A stretch of DNA of 64,000 nt. Source: Polyangium sp. y55x31 (GTDB lineage: Bacteria > Myxococcota_A > Polyangia > Polyangiales > Polyangiaceae). The translations under genes were made by a program, and so were the position numbers. The stretch covers positions 62,001-126,000 of the forward strand of contig NZ_JARZHG010000002.1 of NCBI RefSeq assembly GCF_029946505.1, given 5' to 3'. The notes beneath the pieces were generated by a model. It was given only the letters and a program-made list of their open reading frames with translations. It was not told the DNA's origin and did not search any database. Of the stretch, positions 1-10,451 are shown piece by piece (positions within the stretch are counted from its first letter, which is position 1; every line of letters starts with the position of its first letter).

Positions 1-1230
1 GCCACGACGGCGCGCGAGCGGCTCACGACGCACACGCCGTACAACCACTTCGCCTTGCTCGCCGATGCGTGGCTGCACGGCCGTCTGGACCTCGGCGGCC
101 CGCCCCCCGCGTACACGGGGAACAACGATTTCGTCACGTGGCAAGGCAAGCACTACGTGAGCTTTCCGCCGTTCCCCGCGGTCCTCTTGCTGCCTGCGGT
201 CAAGCTCGCGGGCAACGTCGAACGCGTTCGGGACGGTCAGGTCTTCGCGCTCTTCACGGGCCTCGCCCCGGCGCTCTTGTACCTCGGCCTCGACGCACTC
301 GCGCGCGCCGGCAGGACGGGCCGATCGGAGCGGGAGAACGTGCTCCTCTCGCTGCTCTTCGCGTTCGGCACCGTGTACTGGTTCTCCGCCGTGCAAGGCA
401 CGGTCTGGTTCGCGGCGCACGTCGTCGGCGCGGCGCTCGCGGCGCTTTACCTCTTCGCGTCCGTCGGCGCCGCGCATCCCATCGTCGCGGGTCTCGCGAT
501 CGGCCTCGGGTTCGCCACGCGCACGCCGCTCGGCTTCGCGTTCCCGCTCTTCGTGTACGAGGCGGTGAGGGCGAGCGCGCGCTCCGGGGCAAGCAGTCGC
601 GTGCGTCTCGCGGACGTGGATGCGCGCGCGCTCGCGAAGAAGCTCGTACTGTTCGCTGCACCTGCCGCCGCGGTGCTCGGCGTCCTGCTCTGGTACAACG
701 CCGCGCGTTTCGGCGATCCGTTCGAGTTCGGCCATCGGCTCTTGGCGATCACGTGGCGAGCGCGCATCGAGCGCTGGGGGCTCTTCTCGTACCACTACCT
801 CGGCCGGAACCTCGGCGTGATCCTGACGTCCCTGCCCTACACGGGTGTCAGCGGTGCACCGTTCCAGATCAACGCGCACGGCCTCGCGCTCTGGATCACG
901 ACGCCCATCTACGCCTGGGTGCTCTGGCCGAGACGCACACCGCCTTCCTTCTGGCCCATCGCGCTCACGGCCGCGTGCATCGCGCTGCCGAGCTTGCTCT
1001 ACCAGAACAGTGGCTGGATCCAGTTCGGCTACCGCTTCTCCAACGACTTCGCCGTGTTCCTGTTCGCGCTGCTCGCGCTCGGCCGGAGGCGGCTCGGCGG
1101 CTTCTTCTGGGCGCTCGCCCTGATCTCCGTCCTCGTCAACGCGTTCGGCGCGCTCACCTTCCAGCGCGCCGCTCACGCTCGGTTCTACTTCGTGGATCCG
1201 ACCCAGAAAATTCTCCACCAGCCCGATTGA
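1..1230 (+). CDS. Polytopic membrane protein, glycosyltransferase-39-like (5' end outside window)
   Basis: The reading frame is open from base 1, so the gene begins upstream and only the last 409 residues are visible. The visible protein has about eight hydrophobic segments separated by short loops. An early stretch containing TPYNHF and FPPFPAV resembles the region after the first extracytoplasmic loop of GT39/ArnT/PMT-like enzymes, which move sugars from lipid-linked donors. The catalytic acidic residue expected in the first loop would lie outside the window, so enzymatic activity cannot be judged. The gene is followed after about 60 bp by pyrR with no obvious functional link. An alternative reading is an uncharacterised multi-pass membrane protein of the same fold. 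Confidence 0.6.
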   Translation, partial: ATTARERLTTHTPYNHFALLADAWLHGRLDLGGPPPAYTGNNDFVTWQGKHYVSFPPFPAVLLLPAVKLAGNVERVRDGQVFALFTGLAPALLYLGLDALARAGRTGRSERENVLLSLLFAFGTVYWFSAVQGTVWFAAHVVGAALAALYLFASVGAAHPIVAGLAIGLGFATRTPLGFAFPLFVYEAVRASARSGASSRVRLADVDARALAKKLVLFAAPAAAVLGVLLWYNAARFGDPFEFGHRLLAITWRARIERWGLFSYHYLGRNLGVILTSLPYTGVSGAPFQINAHGLALWITTPIYAWVLWPRRTPPSFWPIALTAACIALPSLLYQNSGWIQFGYRFSNDFAVFLFALLALGRRRLGGFFWALALISVLVNAFGALTFQRAAHARFYFVDPTQKILHQPD

Positions 1231-1291
1231 CGTGACGCACCCCGCGCGGCCCGGGGACACCGCGTCGGCCTTGTGGTAGCTCGTCCCCGCC

Positions 1292-1831
1292 ATGTCCGAA
1301 GTCCTCCTCGATCCGGTCGCGGTGGCCCGAGGCCTCCGCCGCGTCGCTGGCGAGATCGCCGAGCACGGCGGCGTCCGTGACCTCGCGCTGGTCGGCATAC
1401 GGCGCGGCGGAGAGCCCCTCGCAGAGAGGCTCGCCGCGCTGCTCCGCGAGCTCGAAGGCGAAGCCCCGCCGACGGGCTCCATCGACATCACCCTCTACCG
1501 CGACGACGCCGCGACGGCCCTGCCGAACCCCAAGATCGGCCCGAGCCGCATCCCGTTCGAGGTGCGCGGCAAGCGCGTCGTGCTCGTCGACGACGTCATC
1601 TACACCGGCCGCACGATCCGCGCGGCGCTCGACGCCGTGCTCGACTACGGCCGCCCGCGTCGCATCGAGCTCTGCGTGCTCGTCGATCGCGGCGGCCGCG
1701 AGCTGCCCATTCACCCGGACTACACCGTGCGTCGCGTGGAGCTCGGCCCCGGCCAGCGAATCGAGGTCGCGCAGAAGGACGACGGCGCGTGGGCCACCAT
1801 CGAGGACGCATCCACCCTGGGGGGAACGTGA
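1292..1831 (+). CDS. pyrR: PyrR: uracil phosphoribosyltransferase / pyrimidine operon regulator
   Basis: A 179-residue type I phosphoribosyltransferase. The PRPP-binding signature [13 protein letters not shown] lies at about residues 96-108, with hydrophobic residues before the two Asp and TGRT after, as in PyrR. Length and the following pyrB gene fit PyrR rather than hypoxanthine or adenine phosphoribosyltransferases. Known PyrR proteins convert uracil plus PRPP to UMP, and in many bacteria they bind pyr mRNA to control attenuation. No PyrR-type anti-antiterminator leader is obvious in the 60 bp upstream, so the regulatory role is inferred only from family and position. The stop codon overlaps the pyrB GTG start, suggesting translational coupling. 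No strong Shine-Dalgarno sequence is visible before the ATG. Confidence 0.93.
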   Translation: MSEVLLDPVAVARGLRRVAGEIAEHGGVRDLALVGIRRGGEPLAERLAALLRELEGEAPPTGSIDITLYRDDAATALPNPKIGPSRIPFEVRGKRVVLVDDVIYTGRTIRAALDAVLDYGRPRRIELCVLVDRGGRELPIHPDYTVRRVELGPGQRIEVAQKDDGAWATIEDASTLGGT

Positions 1832-2790
1832 CGACGACACCACGCGCGCGATATCCGCACCGCCACCTGCTCGGGATCGAGGCCCTGGAGAGGACCGAGA
1901 TCCTCTCGATCCTGGACGCCGCGGAGAGCTTCTTCGACGTCTCGCGGCGCAGCGTCCGGAAGGTGCCGACGCTCCGCGGCAAGACGGTGATCAACCTCTT
2001 CTACGAGCCTTCGACGCGCACGCGGACCTCGTTCGAACTCGCGGGCAAGAGGCTCTCGGCGGACGTCATCAACATCAGCGTGTCGACGTCGAGCGCGGTC
2101 AAGGGCGAGACGCTCCTCGACACGGTGAAGAACCTCGAAGCGATGTGCCCGGACGTCCTCGTGATCCGGCATCAAGCGTCGGGCGCGCCGCACTACGTGG
2201 CATCACGCACGAACGCCGCCGTGGTCAACGCGGGCGACGGCACGCACGAGCACCCCACGCAAGCGCTGCTCGATGCGTTCACGATCCGACGTCGCAAGGG
2301 CCGGCTCGAAGGCCTCGTCGTGGCCATCTGCGGCGACGTCCTGCACAGCCGTGTCGCGCGCTCGAACGTGCTTCTCCTGCGGAAGATGGGCGCCACGGTG
2401 CGCTTCGCGGGCCCTCGCACGCTGCTACCACCTGCAGCCGAGGCGCTCGGCGCGGAGGTGCACGATCGGCTCGAGCCTGCGCTCGAAGGAGCCGACGTGG
2501 TGATGATGCTCCGCGTCCAGCGCGAGCGCCTCGCGGGCACGTTCTTGCCGAGCACCCGCGAGTACAGCAGGAAGTTCGGCCTCAACGAAGCACGACTCGC
2601 GCTCGCCGCGCCCGACGCCATCGTGATGCACCCTGGGCCGATGAACCGAGGTGTGGAGATCGACCCTGCCGTGGCGGATGGATCACGAAGCGTCATCCTC
2701 GATCAGGTGGAAGCGGGCGTCGCCGTGCGAATGGCGGTCTTGTGGATGGTCGCGACGGAGGCGGAGGGAGAACCGATCGCGGGCGCGTGA
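1828..2790 (+). CDS. pyrB: Aspartate carbamoyltransferase catalytic chain
   Basis: A 320-residue enzyme making carbamoyl-aspartate from carbamoyl phosphate and aspartate, the first committed step of pyrimidine synthesis. The carbamoyl-phosphate loop STRTRTS is at about residues 62-68, HEHPTQ near 140 and the aspartate-side HPGPMNRG near 268-275. Length matches the catalytic chain. The GTG at 1828 is chosen because it overlaps the pyrR TGA in a GTGA junction and is preceded by a G-rich stretch (GGGGGGAAC); an in-frame ATG at 1789 lies inside pyrR and adds residues absent from the family. No pyrC or pyrI gene follows, so the remaining pathway genes must be elsewhere. Confidence 0.96.
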   Translation: MTTTPRARYPHRHLLGIEALERTEILSILDAAESFFDVSRRSVRKVPTLRGKTVINLFYEPSTRTRTSFELAGKRLSADVINISVSTSSAVKGETLLDTVKNLEAMCPDVLVIRHQASGAPHYVASRTNAAVVNAGDGTHEHPTQALLDAFTIRRRKGRLEGLVVAICGDVLHSRVARSNVLLLRKMGATVRFAGPRTLLPPAAEALGAEVHDRLEPALEGADVVMMLRVQRERLAGTFLPSTREYSRKFGLNEARLALAAPDAIVMHPGPMNRGVEIDPAVADGSRSVILDQVEAGVAVRMAVLWMVATEAEGEPIAGA

Positions 2791-2890
2791 GCGCGGATGA
2801 TCATTGACGCTCCCTCCCACACGCAGGACAAACCGTTCGAGAGGCGCGGGCGACGCCGAGCACACCGGCCGCGCCTCGGGGCGGTGAACC

Positions 2891-3838
2891 ATGAAAACGG
2901 CCGACGAGCGTCCCCGCAGCACCCGCGGGAAACGAGCTTCACGCGCAGGTTCGTCTGGTAAAACTCTTGCAGAAGGCAAGCGTCGTGGCGCTTCTTTCCC
3001 GTCGACGCCGACGCTGTCTCCCTCCACGTGGTGCCCCGACGTCATCCCTCCCCCGTCGGCCGACGTCGTGCCTCACGATCCCTCGCGCCCTCCCGTTCGT
3101 TATCCGTTCGCGGAGGAGCTCGTCTCCGGGGTCCTTCCTCCGCGCGACGAGGTGTTCCAGCAGCTCTATGCGCGCGAATGGCAGTTCGTCCTGCGCACCG
3201 TCGAGCGGTACGGAGTGCCCGCACGCGACGCCGACGACATCGCGCAGGAGGTCTTCTCGGTCGCCCTGCGGCGCATCGAGGATCACGACGCGGCAAGCTC
3301 GGCGCGCCCGTGGCTGTTCGTCATCGCGATGCAGCTCGCGACGAACTACCGAAAGCTCGCGAGGCACCGCATGGAGCCGCTCGTGGCCGAGCTGCCGCCG
3401 GAGCCGATGAGCGACGCTCTCGCAGCCGAATCCGCGCTCCTGGAGGGCGAGGAGCAGGCGCTCGCCCGTGAGCTCATCGGCCGGATGCGCCCGAAGCTCC
3501 GCGAGATTCTCGTCCTGCACGACCTCGAGGAGCAGCCGATGCCGGAGATCGCCGAGAAGCTCGGGGTCCCGCTCAAGACGGCTTACGCTCGGCTCAAGCT
3601 CGCGCGCGCAGAGGTGCTCCGGCGAGGGCGCGCGCTCGCCGCGTCGAGCCTCGCCGTGTCGGCGCCGCGCCCCCTGCGGCCGAAAGATCTGCTCCGCGTG
3701 CGCGAGGTGCTCCTCGCGTATGCGCATCCATCGCCCCGCGCGGCGCGCCCCGCACGACGGCGCAAGGGACCGATCATGTATCCCTGCGCCATCGCTCGGC
3801 GGGAGTTGTCCTATCCCATGGCCATGTTCCCGCCGTGA
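2891..3838 (+). CDS. ECF-family RNA polymerase sigma factor with atypical tails
   Basis: Residues about 85-160 look like sigma region 2, with DADDIAQEVF (residues about 113-122) matching the core-binding helix. Residues about 200-245 look like region 4, with a helix-turn-helix EIAEKLGVPLKTAYARLKLARAEV. There is no region 3, which is the ECF layout. The protein is long for an ECF factor (315 against roughly 180-220 residues) because of a basic, Ser/Pro-rich N-terminus of about 75 residues and a C-terminal tail of about 65 residues with several Arg/Lys and two Cys. The start is uncertain; a GTG near 3068 would remove most of the N-terminal extension. No zinc anti-sigma or other partner gene lies beside it; the next gene is convergent. 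Confidence 0.8.
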   Translation: MKTADERPRSTRGKRASRAGSSGKTLAEGKRRGASFPSTPTLSPSTWCPDVIPPPSADVVPHDPSRPPVRYPFAEELVSGVLPPRDEVFQQLYAREWQFVLRTVERYGVPARDADDIAQEVFSVALRRIEDHDAASSARPWLFVIAMQLATNYRKLARHRMEPLVAELPPEPMSDALAAESALLEGEEQALARELIGRMRPKLREILVLHDLEEQPMPEIAEKLGVPLKTAYARLKLARAEVLRRGRALAASSLAVSAPRPLRPKDLLRVREVLLAYAHPSPRAARPARRRKGPIMYPCAIARRELSYPMAMFPP

Positions 3839-3875
3839 GGCGAGAGGCGCGCGGCCCCCATCCGCGCGCCGCCAA

Positions 3876-5156
3876 TCATTCGAGGTCGAACGGATCGACC
3901 TGCGTCTCGAGCAACCGCGGGACGGACTTCGCGATGGCTTCGCCGATCTGCGAGAAGGTCCCCACGACGGAGACCACGAGATCGTCTTCCGACAGACGCT
4001 CGCGGATCGCGGCGTTCGCCTCATCCAGCGTGACGGCCTCGATCTGCTCGAGCTGCTTGTCGTGGTAGCCCTCGGGCAAGTCGTAGAGCGCGGCTTCGAG
4101 CTTCTGGTACGCCCGTTTCCTCGCCGTATCGACCTCGAACGCGTGCGAGCGGACGAGGTACTTTTTGACGAACGAGAGCTCGTCCTTCGTGATCCCGTCC
4201 TTGCGAAGCGCGTGCAAAAGCTCGAGCTTCAAGGCGAGGCAGGCCGAGGCATCCGAGGCCTTGGGCGCCGTCCACATCGTGAACGCGTCCCTCTGCCGAT
4301 CGAAGCCGACGCGCGAGGACGCGCCGTACGACCAGCCTCGCTTCGCCCGCACCTCCTGCATGAGCCGCGACGTGAACGTCCCGCCGAACGCGGTGTTCGC
4401 CACGAGGAGCGCCACGTGATCGGGATCGTTCGGGTGCGTCCCGAGCCCTCCGACGATCATCTGCGTCTGGGTTCGCTCGGGCTTGTCGACGAAGACGAGC
4501 CGACGGCCGGATCTGCGCGGCGGCGGCTGCACGGGATCCGGGACACTCGCGCCGACCGGGAGTCCAGAAAGCAGGCGCTCCGCGATCGCGTGCCCTTCCT
4601 CGACGTCGACGTCTCCCGAGATCGTGACGATCGCGTTCTCCCGCGCGTAGTGCGCCTCGTAAAACGACACCACGTCGGCGCGCTCGATCGCCCGCAAGGC
4701 GGGGATGCAGCCGGCGACGCGGCGGCCGTACGGATGACCGGCGAAGAGCGTCCGGCGGAAGGCGCGCGCGCACAAGGTGCCGTCGCTGTCGCGCGACTCG
4801 ATGAGCTCGGCCTCGGCCTCGCGCTTCAGCCGAGCAAGCTCGGCTTCGTCGAACGAAGGCCGGGCGAGCAGCGTCGACGCGAGGTCCACGAACGGATCGA
4901 GCGAACGCCGGATCACCTCGAAATGCACCGTGCTCGAGCTCGGTGAGACGTCCACGCCGAGCTCGCCGCCGAGCAGGTCGATCGTCTGCTCGATCTGCTC
5001 CGAGCGGTAGCCTTCGGCCCCGCGGCGGAGCATGCGGGCGGTGATGCGTCCGAGCCCTTCGCGGCCCACGGGGTCGTGTGCCGAGCCCGACCGGAACGCG
5101 ACGACGACGCTGACGAGAGGCAACGCGGGGCTCGGCTCGATGATGACGTGCGTCAC
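3876..5156 (-). CDS. M16 peptidase family, non-catalytic-type subunit
   Basis: A 426-residue M16 (pitrilysin/processing peptidase) homologue. The HxxEH zinc motif expected near the N-terminus is missing: the aligned region reads GREGLGRITARMLRRG. The C-terminal half keeps the RAKRGWSYGASS segment, with the Arg/Tyr pair typical of substrate-binding M16 subunits. In bacterial two-subunit M16B peptidases a zinc subunit pairs with such an inactive partner. This gene overlaps the upstream zinc-bearing M16 gene by 4 bp (ATGA), so the two are probably translated together as a heterodimer. No signal peptide is clear. It is the last gene of the minus-strand run that starts near 9.4 kb. Confidence 0.9.
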   Translation of the reverse strand: MTHVIIEPSPALPLVSVVVAFRSGSAHDPVGREGLGRITARMLRRGAEGYRSEQIEQTIDLLGGELGVDVSPSSSTVHFEVIRRSLDPFVDLASTLLARPSFDEAELARLKREAEAELIESRDSDGTLCARAFRRTLFAGHPYGRRVAGCIPALRAIERADVVSFYEAHYARENAIVTISGDVDVEEGHAIAERLLSGLPVGASVPDPVQPPPRRSGRRLVFVDKPERTQTQMIVGGLGTHPNDPDHVALLVANTAFGGTFTSRLMQEVRAKRGWSYGASSRVGFDRQRDAFTMWTAPKASDASACLALKLELLHALRKDGITKDELSFVKKYLVRSHAFEVDTARKRAYQKLEAALYDLPEGYHDKQLEQIEAVTLDEANAAIRERLSEDDLVVSVVGTFSQIGEAIAKSVPRLLETQVDPFDLE

Positions 5157-6598
5157 GACGCCACCTCCTCTTCGCTCTCCTCACCGTCCGTCTCTTCGTC
5201 GGGAGCCTCGTCGCTCTCCATCGATCCGTCGGGCGCGACCTCGATGACCGTCCTCGACGAGCGCACGAGGTAGCGCCGCGCCACGCGGAGCAGATCCCCC
5301 ACGGTGACCCTGCGGTACGCCGCGAGCCGCTCGAAGAGCACCGCCGGATCGCCCAGCACGACCTCGTAGAACCCGATCTGCTCGGCCTTGCCGCTCACCG
5401 TTTCGAGCCCTTGCAGCACTGCGAGCTCGACGCGCGCCTTCGCCTTTTCGAGCTCCTCCTCGGTCACCGGCTCGACACGAACCCGGTCGAGGAGCACGTC
5501 GAGCGCGTTGCAGAGCTCCTCCGCCGTGCGCTCGCCGCGCGCCGACAAGAAGACGTCGTACAGCGAAGGATCCCGGAACGAGCCCACCCAGCCGCGCACG
5601 TCGGTGGCGATCTCCTGCTCCTGGATGAGCGCGCGATGCACCCGCGACGAGCGCCCTCCGAACAGGATCTCGTTCAGGAGCGTGAGCGCCGGATGATCAA
5701 AGTCGCCGAGCGCCGGCGACTTGTACCCGATCGCCACCTTGTGCGTCGGCGTCGGCTTGGTGATGCGGATCCGGCGCTCTTCGATCTGTGGAGGCTCGGG
5801 GCGCACGTCCTCGACCGGCAGCACCGAAGACGGCAGGCCGCCGTAGTTGTCCTGCACGAGCCGGAGCACCTGCCCGATGTCGACGTCGCCGACGATCGCC
5901 ATCGCCGCATTGTTCGGCGCATAATACGTCCGGTAGAACGAGACGCAGTCGTCGGTCGTGAAGCCGAGGATGTCGTCCATCCAGCCGATCGTCGGGTGCC
6001 CGTAGCCGTGCTCGCGAAACGCCTCCTTGTAGAGGATCTCGCTGATCGCGCCGTCCACGTCGTCGTCGACGCGTTGCCGTCGCTCGTTCGCGACGACCTC
6101 CTTCTCGCTCGCCACCTGCGGATCACGCAGCACGAGGCGTGACATCCGGTCCGCTTCGAGCCGCAACGTGAGCTCGAGCGCCTCGGCGGGCAGGTTCGTG
6201 TGGTAGTACGTCCAGTCGAGGAACGTCGCGGCGTTCGTCTCGGCGCCCGCCTCTTCGAGGGTGCGATCGAACGCGCCGTGGGCCGAGGTCTCGGTCTCGC
6301 CGAACATGAGGTGCTCGAAGAGATGGGCGATGCCCGTCTTGCCGACGCGCTCGTGCCGCGATCCGACGCCGAACCACGTCTGCACGCAGACGACGGGCGC
6401 CGCGTTGTCCTGCAGGATCAAGACCCGCAGGCCGTTGCCCAGGACGAAACGTTCGACGCGCATCGTCGGGCCGAACGAGATGGTCGCGTCGTGCTCGGCC
6501 TCGGCGAGCCGGGTCCGGTTGCGGTTGAGCTCGGCGAGCAGCTCGGCGTAGGGACCTTTCCGGACGCGCGAGCGAAGATTCGGGAGGGCCGTATGCAT
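5153..6598 (-). CDS. M16 family zinc metallopeptidase, catalytic subunit
   Basis: A 481-residue M16 peptidase carrying the inverted zinc motif HLFEH at about residues 91-95, with the further glutamate ligand in SEKEVVANERR about 75 residues later, the normal spacing. The C-terminal half has the second M16 domain, including GGRSSRVHRAL. The protein ends in an acidic tail rich in Glu and Asp. The start at 6598 is chosen because GGGAGAG lies about 8 bases upstream; a longer frame reaches 6652. The next gene overlaps by 4 bp and encodes a zinc-site-less M16 protein, so the pair probably forms one peptidase. The substrate is unknown; a processing or peptide-clearing role is inferred from the family. 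Confidence 0.93.
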   Translation of the reverse strand: MHTALPNLRSRVRKGPYAELLAELNRNRTRLAEAEHDATISFGPTMRVERFVLGNGLRVLILQDNAAPVVCVQTWFGVGSRHERVGKTGIAHLFEHLMFGETETSAHGAFDRTLEEAGAETNAATFLDWTYYHTNLPAEALELTLRLEADRMSRLVLRDPQVASEKEVVANERRQRVDDDVDGAISEILYKEAFREHGYGHPTIGWMDDILGFTTDDCVSFYRTYYAPNNAAMAIVGDVDIGQVLRLVQDNYGGLPSSVLPVEDVRPEPPQIEERRIRITKPTPTHKVAIGYKSPALGDFDHPALTLLNEILFGGRSSRVHRALIQEQEIATDVRGWVGSFRDPSLYDVFLSARGERTAEELCNALDVLLDRVRVEPVTEEELEKAKARVELAVLQGLETVSGKAEQIGFYEVVLGDPAVLFERLAAYRRVTVGDLLRVARRYLVRSSRTVIEVAPDGSMESDEAPDEETDGEESEEEVAS

Positions 6599-6689
6599 TT
6601 GCCGCTCTCCCTTACCACATCGCGCATAGAAGCGCGGCCAGGCGCCACGCACGGGTGATGCGGGCTCGCTCGTCAGGGGCGGACGTGGC

Positions 6690-7307
6690 TCAGCGGCGCG
6701 GCGCGGCGTGGCAAAGCACGTCCTCGGGGATACGCGTCGACTGATGGCACTCCCACTTGTCGTCGTGGCAGGAGATGACGAGCACGCCGGCCTCGTACGC
6801 TTCCTTCAGCGACGAGCCCGCCCGCTGATGCAGCAAGTTCTCGGGCACCCGCTCGTTGCATCCCTTGCCCATGTCGACCTCGAGCTTGCGGTTGCCTTTG
6901 TTCGGCTTCACCGGGTTCGGCGGCGTCTTGCCCTTGTCGGCCGTGCGCACCGCGGCTTCGAGCTTCTTCACGATGCGCTCGACGTAGTCCTTGTCGACGA
7001 TGGGGTCGGTGCCGCGCGGCGTGACCATCGCGATCGTGTACTGGATCGCCATCATCTGCTGATCCGGCGGCGCGCTCGGCTGGATCGGGCCCGCCGAGCC
7101 GAGGGGCACGGGCCGCGGCGGCATCTCGATCTTCGCCTTCGCCGGCGGAGGCGGCGTCGTCGCGGAGGGCTGCGGATCGGCCGCGGTCGGCGGCGCGGCC
7201 GAGGGCGCCGCGGACGACGCGGCCTTCGTCGAGGCCGGTTCGTCGCAGGCGGCGAGCGAGAGGAGGAGCGGGAGGCAGAGTGGGAGAGCGCGTCGAGCGA
7301 CCGACAT
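6690..7307 (-). CDS. Predicted lipoprotein of unknown function
   Basis: A 205-residue protein with a lipoprotein signal ending LLLSLAAC, lipidated Cys at position 21. Residues about 25-65 form a low-complexity Ala/Ser/Pro/Thr linker, typical of exported myxobacterial lipoproteins. The folded part (about 80-205) contains four Cys, three of them near the C-terminus (ISCHDDKWECHQ and DVLCH), which could form disulfides outside the cytoplasm. I do not recognise the family. It lies between lepA (49 bp upstream) and the M16 pair on the same strand, so it may share their transcript. Confidence 0.75.
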   Translation of the reverse strand: MSVARRALPLCLPLLLSLAACDEPASTKAASSAAPSAAPPTAADPQPSATTPPPPAKAKIEMPPRPVPLGSAGPIQPSAPPDQQMMAIQYTIAMVTPRGTDPIVDKDYVERIVKKLEAAVRTADKGKTPPNPVKPNKGNRKLEVDMGKGCNERVPENLLHQRAGSSLKEAYEAGVLVISCHDDKWECHQSTRIPEDVLCHAAPRR

Positions 7308-7356
7308 ATCGCGCCTTATACGAAGGCTCGGCCGCGGACGGTAGAGGGCGCGCGCT

Positions 7357-9159
<1,803 letters not shown>

Positions 9160-9235
9160 ACTTCCGTGAGGCCGGCAAGACGACGGCCGCGTGCTCCTAG
9201 CGCGTCGCGCGGGCGAAAGCCACGGCTTGCGGGGG

Positions 9236-9427
9236 TTACTTCTTCTGGACCGTCGTCTCCAGGCTCATCTGTCCCGGAAGCACGTGCTCGTAGTGCTTGA
9301 GGACCATGTCGATCCCCTCGCGGATGTAGACCGCGATCGGCACCTTCGTCCGGTCGTGCAGGAGCTTCAGGCGCTCGGCCTGCTCGGGCGTGATGTAGAT
9401 GGTCGTCGAGACTTTCTTTCGCGACAT
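9236..9427 (-). CDS. Small ribbon-helix-helix (CopG-like) DNA-binding protein
   Basis: A 63-residue protein beginning [20 protein letters not shown]. The short beta strand (STTIYIT) followed by two helices ([14 protein letters not shown] and [17 protein letters not shown]) is the ribbon-helix-helix pattern of CopG/Arc-type dimeric regulators. The ATG at 9427 is preferred to a longer frame reaching 9541, because the fold begins directly after it and a good promoter lies at 9513-9541. It has no toxin-like partner: the next gene downstream is lepA. A lineage-specific repressor or autoregulator is the likely role; its target is unknown. Confidence 0.85.
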   Translation of the reverse strand: MSRKKVSTTIYITPEQAERLKLLHDRTKVPIAVYIREGIDMVLKHYEHVLPGQMSLETTVQKK

Positions 9428-9512
9428 GTCACGCCGGCCCTGCGCTCTTCGCGACGCCCACCGCATGCGGACGGCGCGCCCCCAGGACTCTGAGGGATAC
9501 TGACAAGGCGTT

Positions 9513-9541
9513 ACCCTAGATGCCGGTACGTGTGTTGTCAA
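9513..9541 (-). promoter_or_regulatory. Candidate sigma-70-type promoter for the ribbon-helix-helix gene
   Basis: On the minus strand TTGACA (9536-9541) is followed after 17 bp by TAGGGT (9513-9518). The -35 box is a perfect consensus match and the -10 box matches at the first two and last positions. Transcription would start near 9506, about 80 bases before the ribbon-helix-helix start codon. Confidence 0.55.
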
Positions 9542-9659
9542 TCAGGAAGACTCGGGAGTCTCCGGAAACGCGCGTCAGTAGCATGAGCACGAGCAAGGCG
9601 TCGGCCTGCCGCTCGCCTTGCGGAAGACGTCGCGCTGCGTCTAGACTCGCCTCGAACGC

Positions 9660-10451
9660 TTGGAATCACGCCGCTTTCCATGCCCTTTCCGCTGGGCGCG
9701 CTCGCTCGGCGTCGCGGCCCTCCTCACGTCGCTGCCGGCGATCGGCAGCGCCGCGTGCACCTCGGCCGATCCAGGCGGCCCGCCGCCCACCCTTCCCACG
9801 GGCGCCGAGCGTGACACCGAGGTGAAGCACGAGGCCTGCGACATGACCGCAGCCAACGCGCAGCGCTTCGACGTGAACGGCGACGGCAAGCCCGACATGA
9901 CACGCGTGCCCGACGCCTCGGGTCGCGAGCTCTGCCGCATCCTCGACCTCAACTTCGACGGCGCAATCGACGTCTTCGTCTACTACGATCCCGCGGGCCG
10001 CGAGCGCCGCCGCGAGTCGGACTACGACAGGGATGGTCGGGCCGACGAGATCGTGAGCTCGCGCGACGGCGCCGTGTTCCTGAAGGAACGCGAGACCAAC
10101 TTCGACGACAAGCTCGACACCTGGGACTACTACGAAGGCGGCCGCCTCGTCCGGCGCGAGCGCGACTCGGACGGCGACGGGCTCATCGATCAGTGGTGGG
10201 CCTTCAACGATCCGACCGACGATCGGTGCGCGCTCGTCGCGACCGATCGCAACGTCGACGGCAAGCCCGATCCCGAGACCGTGCTCGACCTCTGCGCCGA
10301 GGCCCGCGCGAAGCAGGCCGCGACGCCGCCCAAGCCGCAGGCGCCTGCGCCTCGCCCCTCGGGCGCGGCGCCGCTTCCGACCGTGCCTGCGCCGGTGCTT
10401 CCGGCGGGCGCGCCCACCGCACCGCAGCCAGGCGCGACGAGCCCTCGATGA
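9660..10451 (+). CDS. Predicted lipoprotein with DxDxDG (EF-hand/dockerin-like) repeats, copy 1
   Basis: A 263-residue protein. A TTG at 9660 is the only start after an in-frame TAG at 9642 that keeps the signal sequence, which ends AIGSAAC (Cys33). The mature part carries four or five repeats of the DxNxDGxxD type: DVNGDGKPD, DLNFDGAID, DYDRDGRADE, DSDGDGLID and DRNVDGKPD, spaced about 25-35 residues apart. Such loops bind calcium in EF-hand and thrombospondin type 3 modules. The C-terminal 50 residues are Pro/Ala-rich. Its stop codon overlaps the ATG of the next gene, a paralogous lipoprotein, so the two are probably co-translated. Function is unknown; surface calcium-binding is inferred. 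Confidence 0.82.
   Translation: MESRRFPCPFRWARSLGVAALLTSLPAIGSAACTSADPGGPPPTLPTGAERDTEVKHEACDMTAANAQRFDVNGDGKPDMTRVPDASGRELCRILDLNFDGAIDVFVYYDPAGRERRRESDYDRDGRADEIVSSRDGAVFLKERETNFDDKLDTWDYYEGGRLVRRERDSDGDGLIDQWWAFNDPTDDRCALVATDRNVDGKPDPETVLDLCAEARAKQAATPPKPQAPAPRPSGAAPLPTVPAPVLPAGAPTAPQPGATSPR

Noticed and set aside
2891-3070. A separate small gene for the basic N-terminal region of the sigma factor
   Set aside because: It is in the same open frame as the sigma domain with no stop, so an extension or a late start is more likely.
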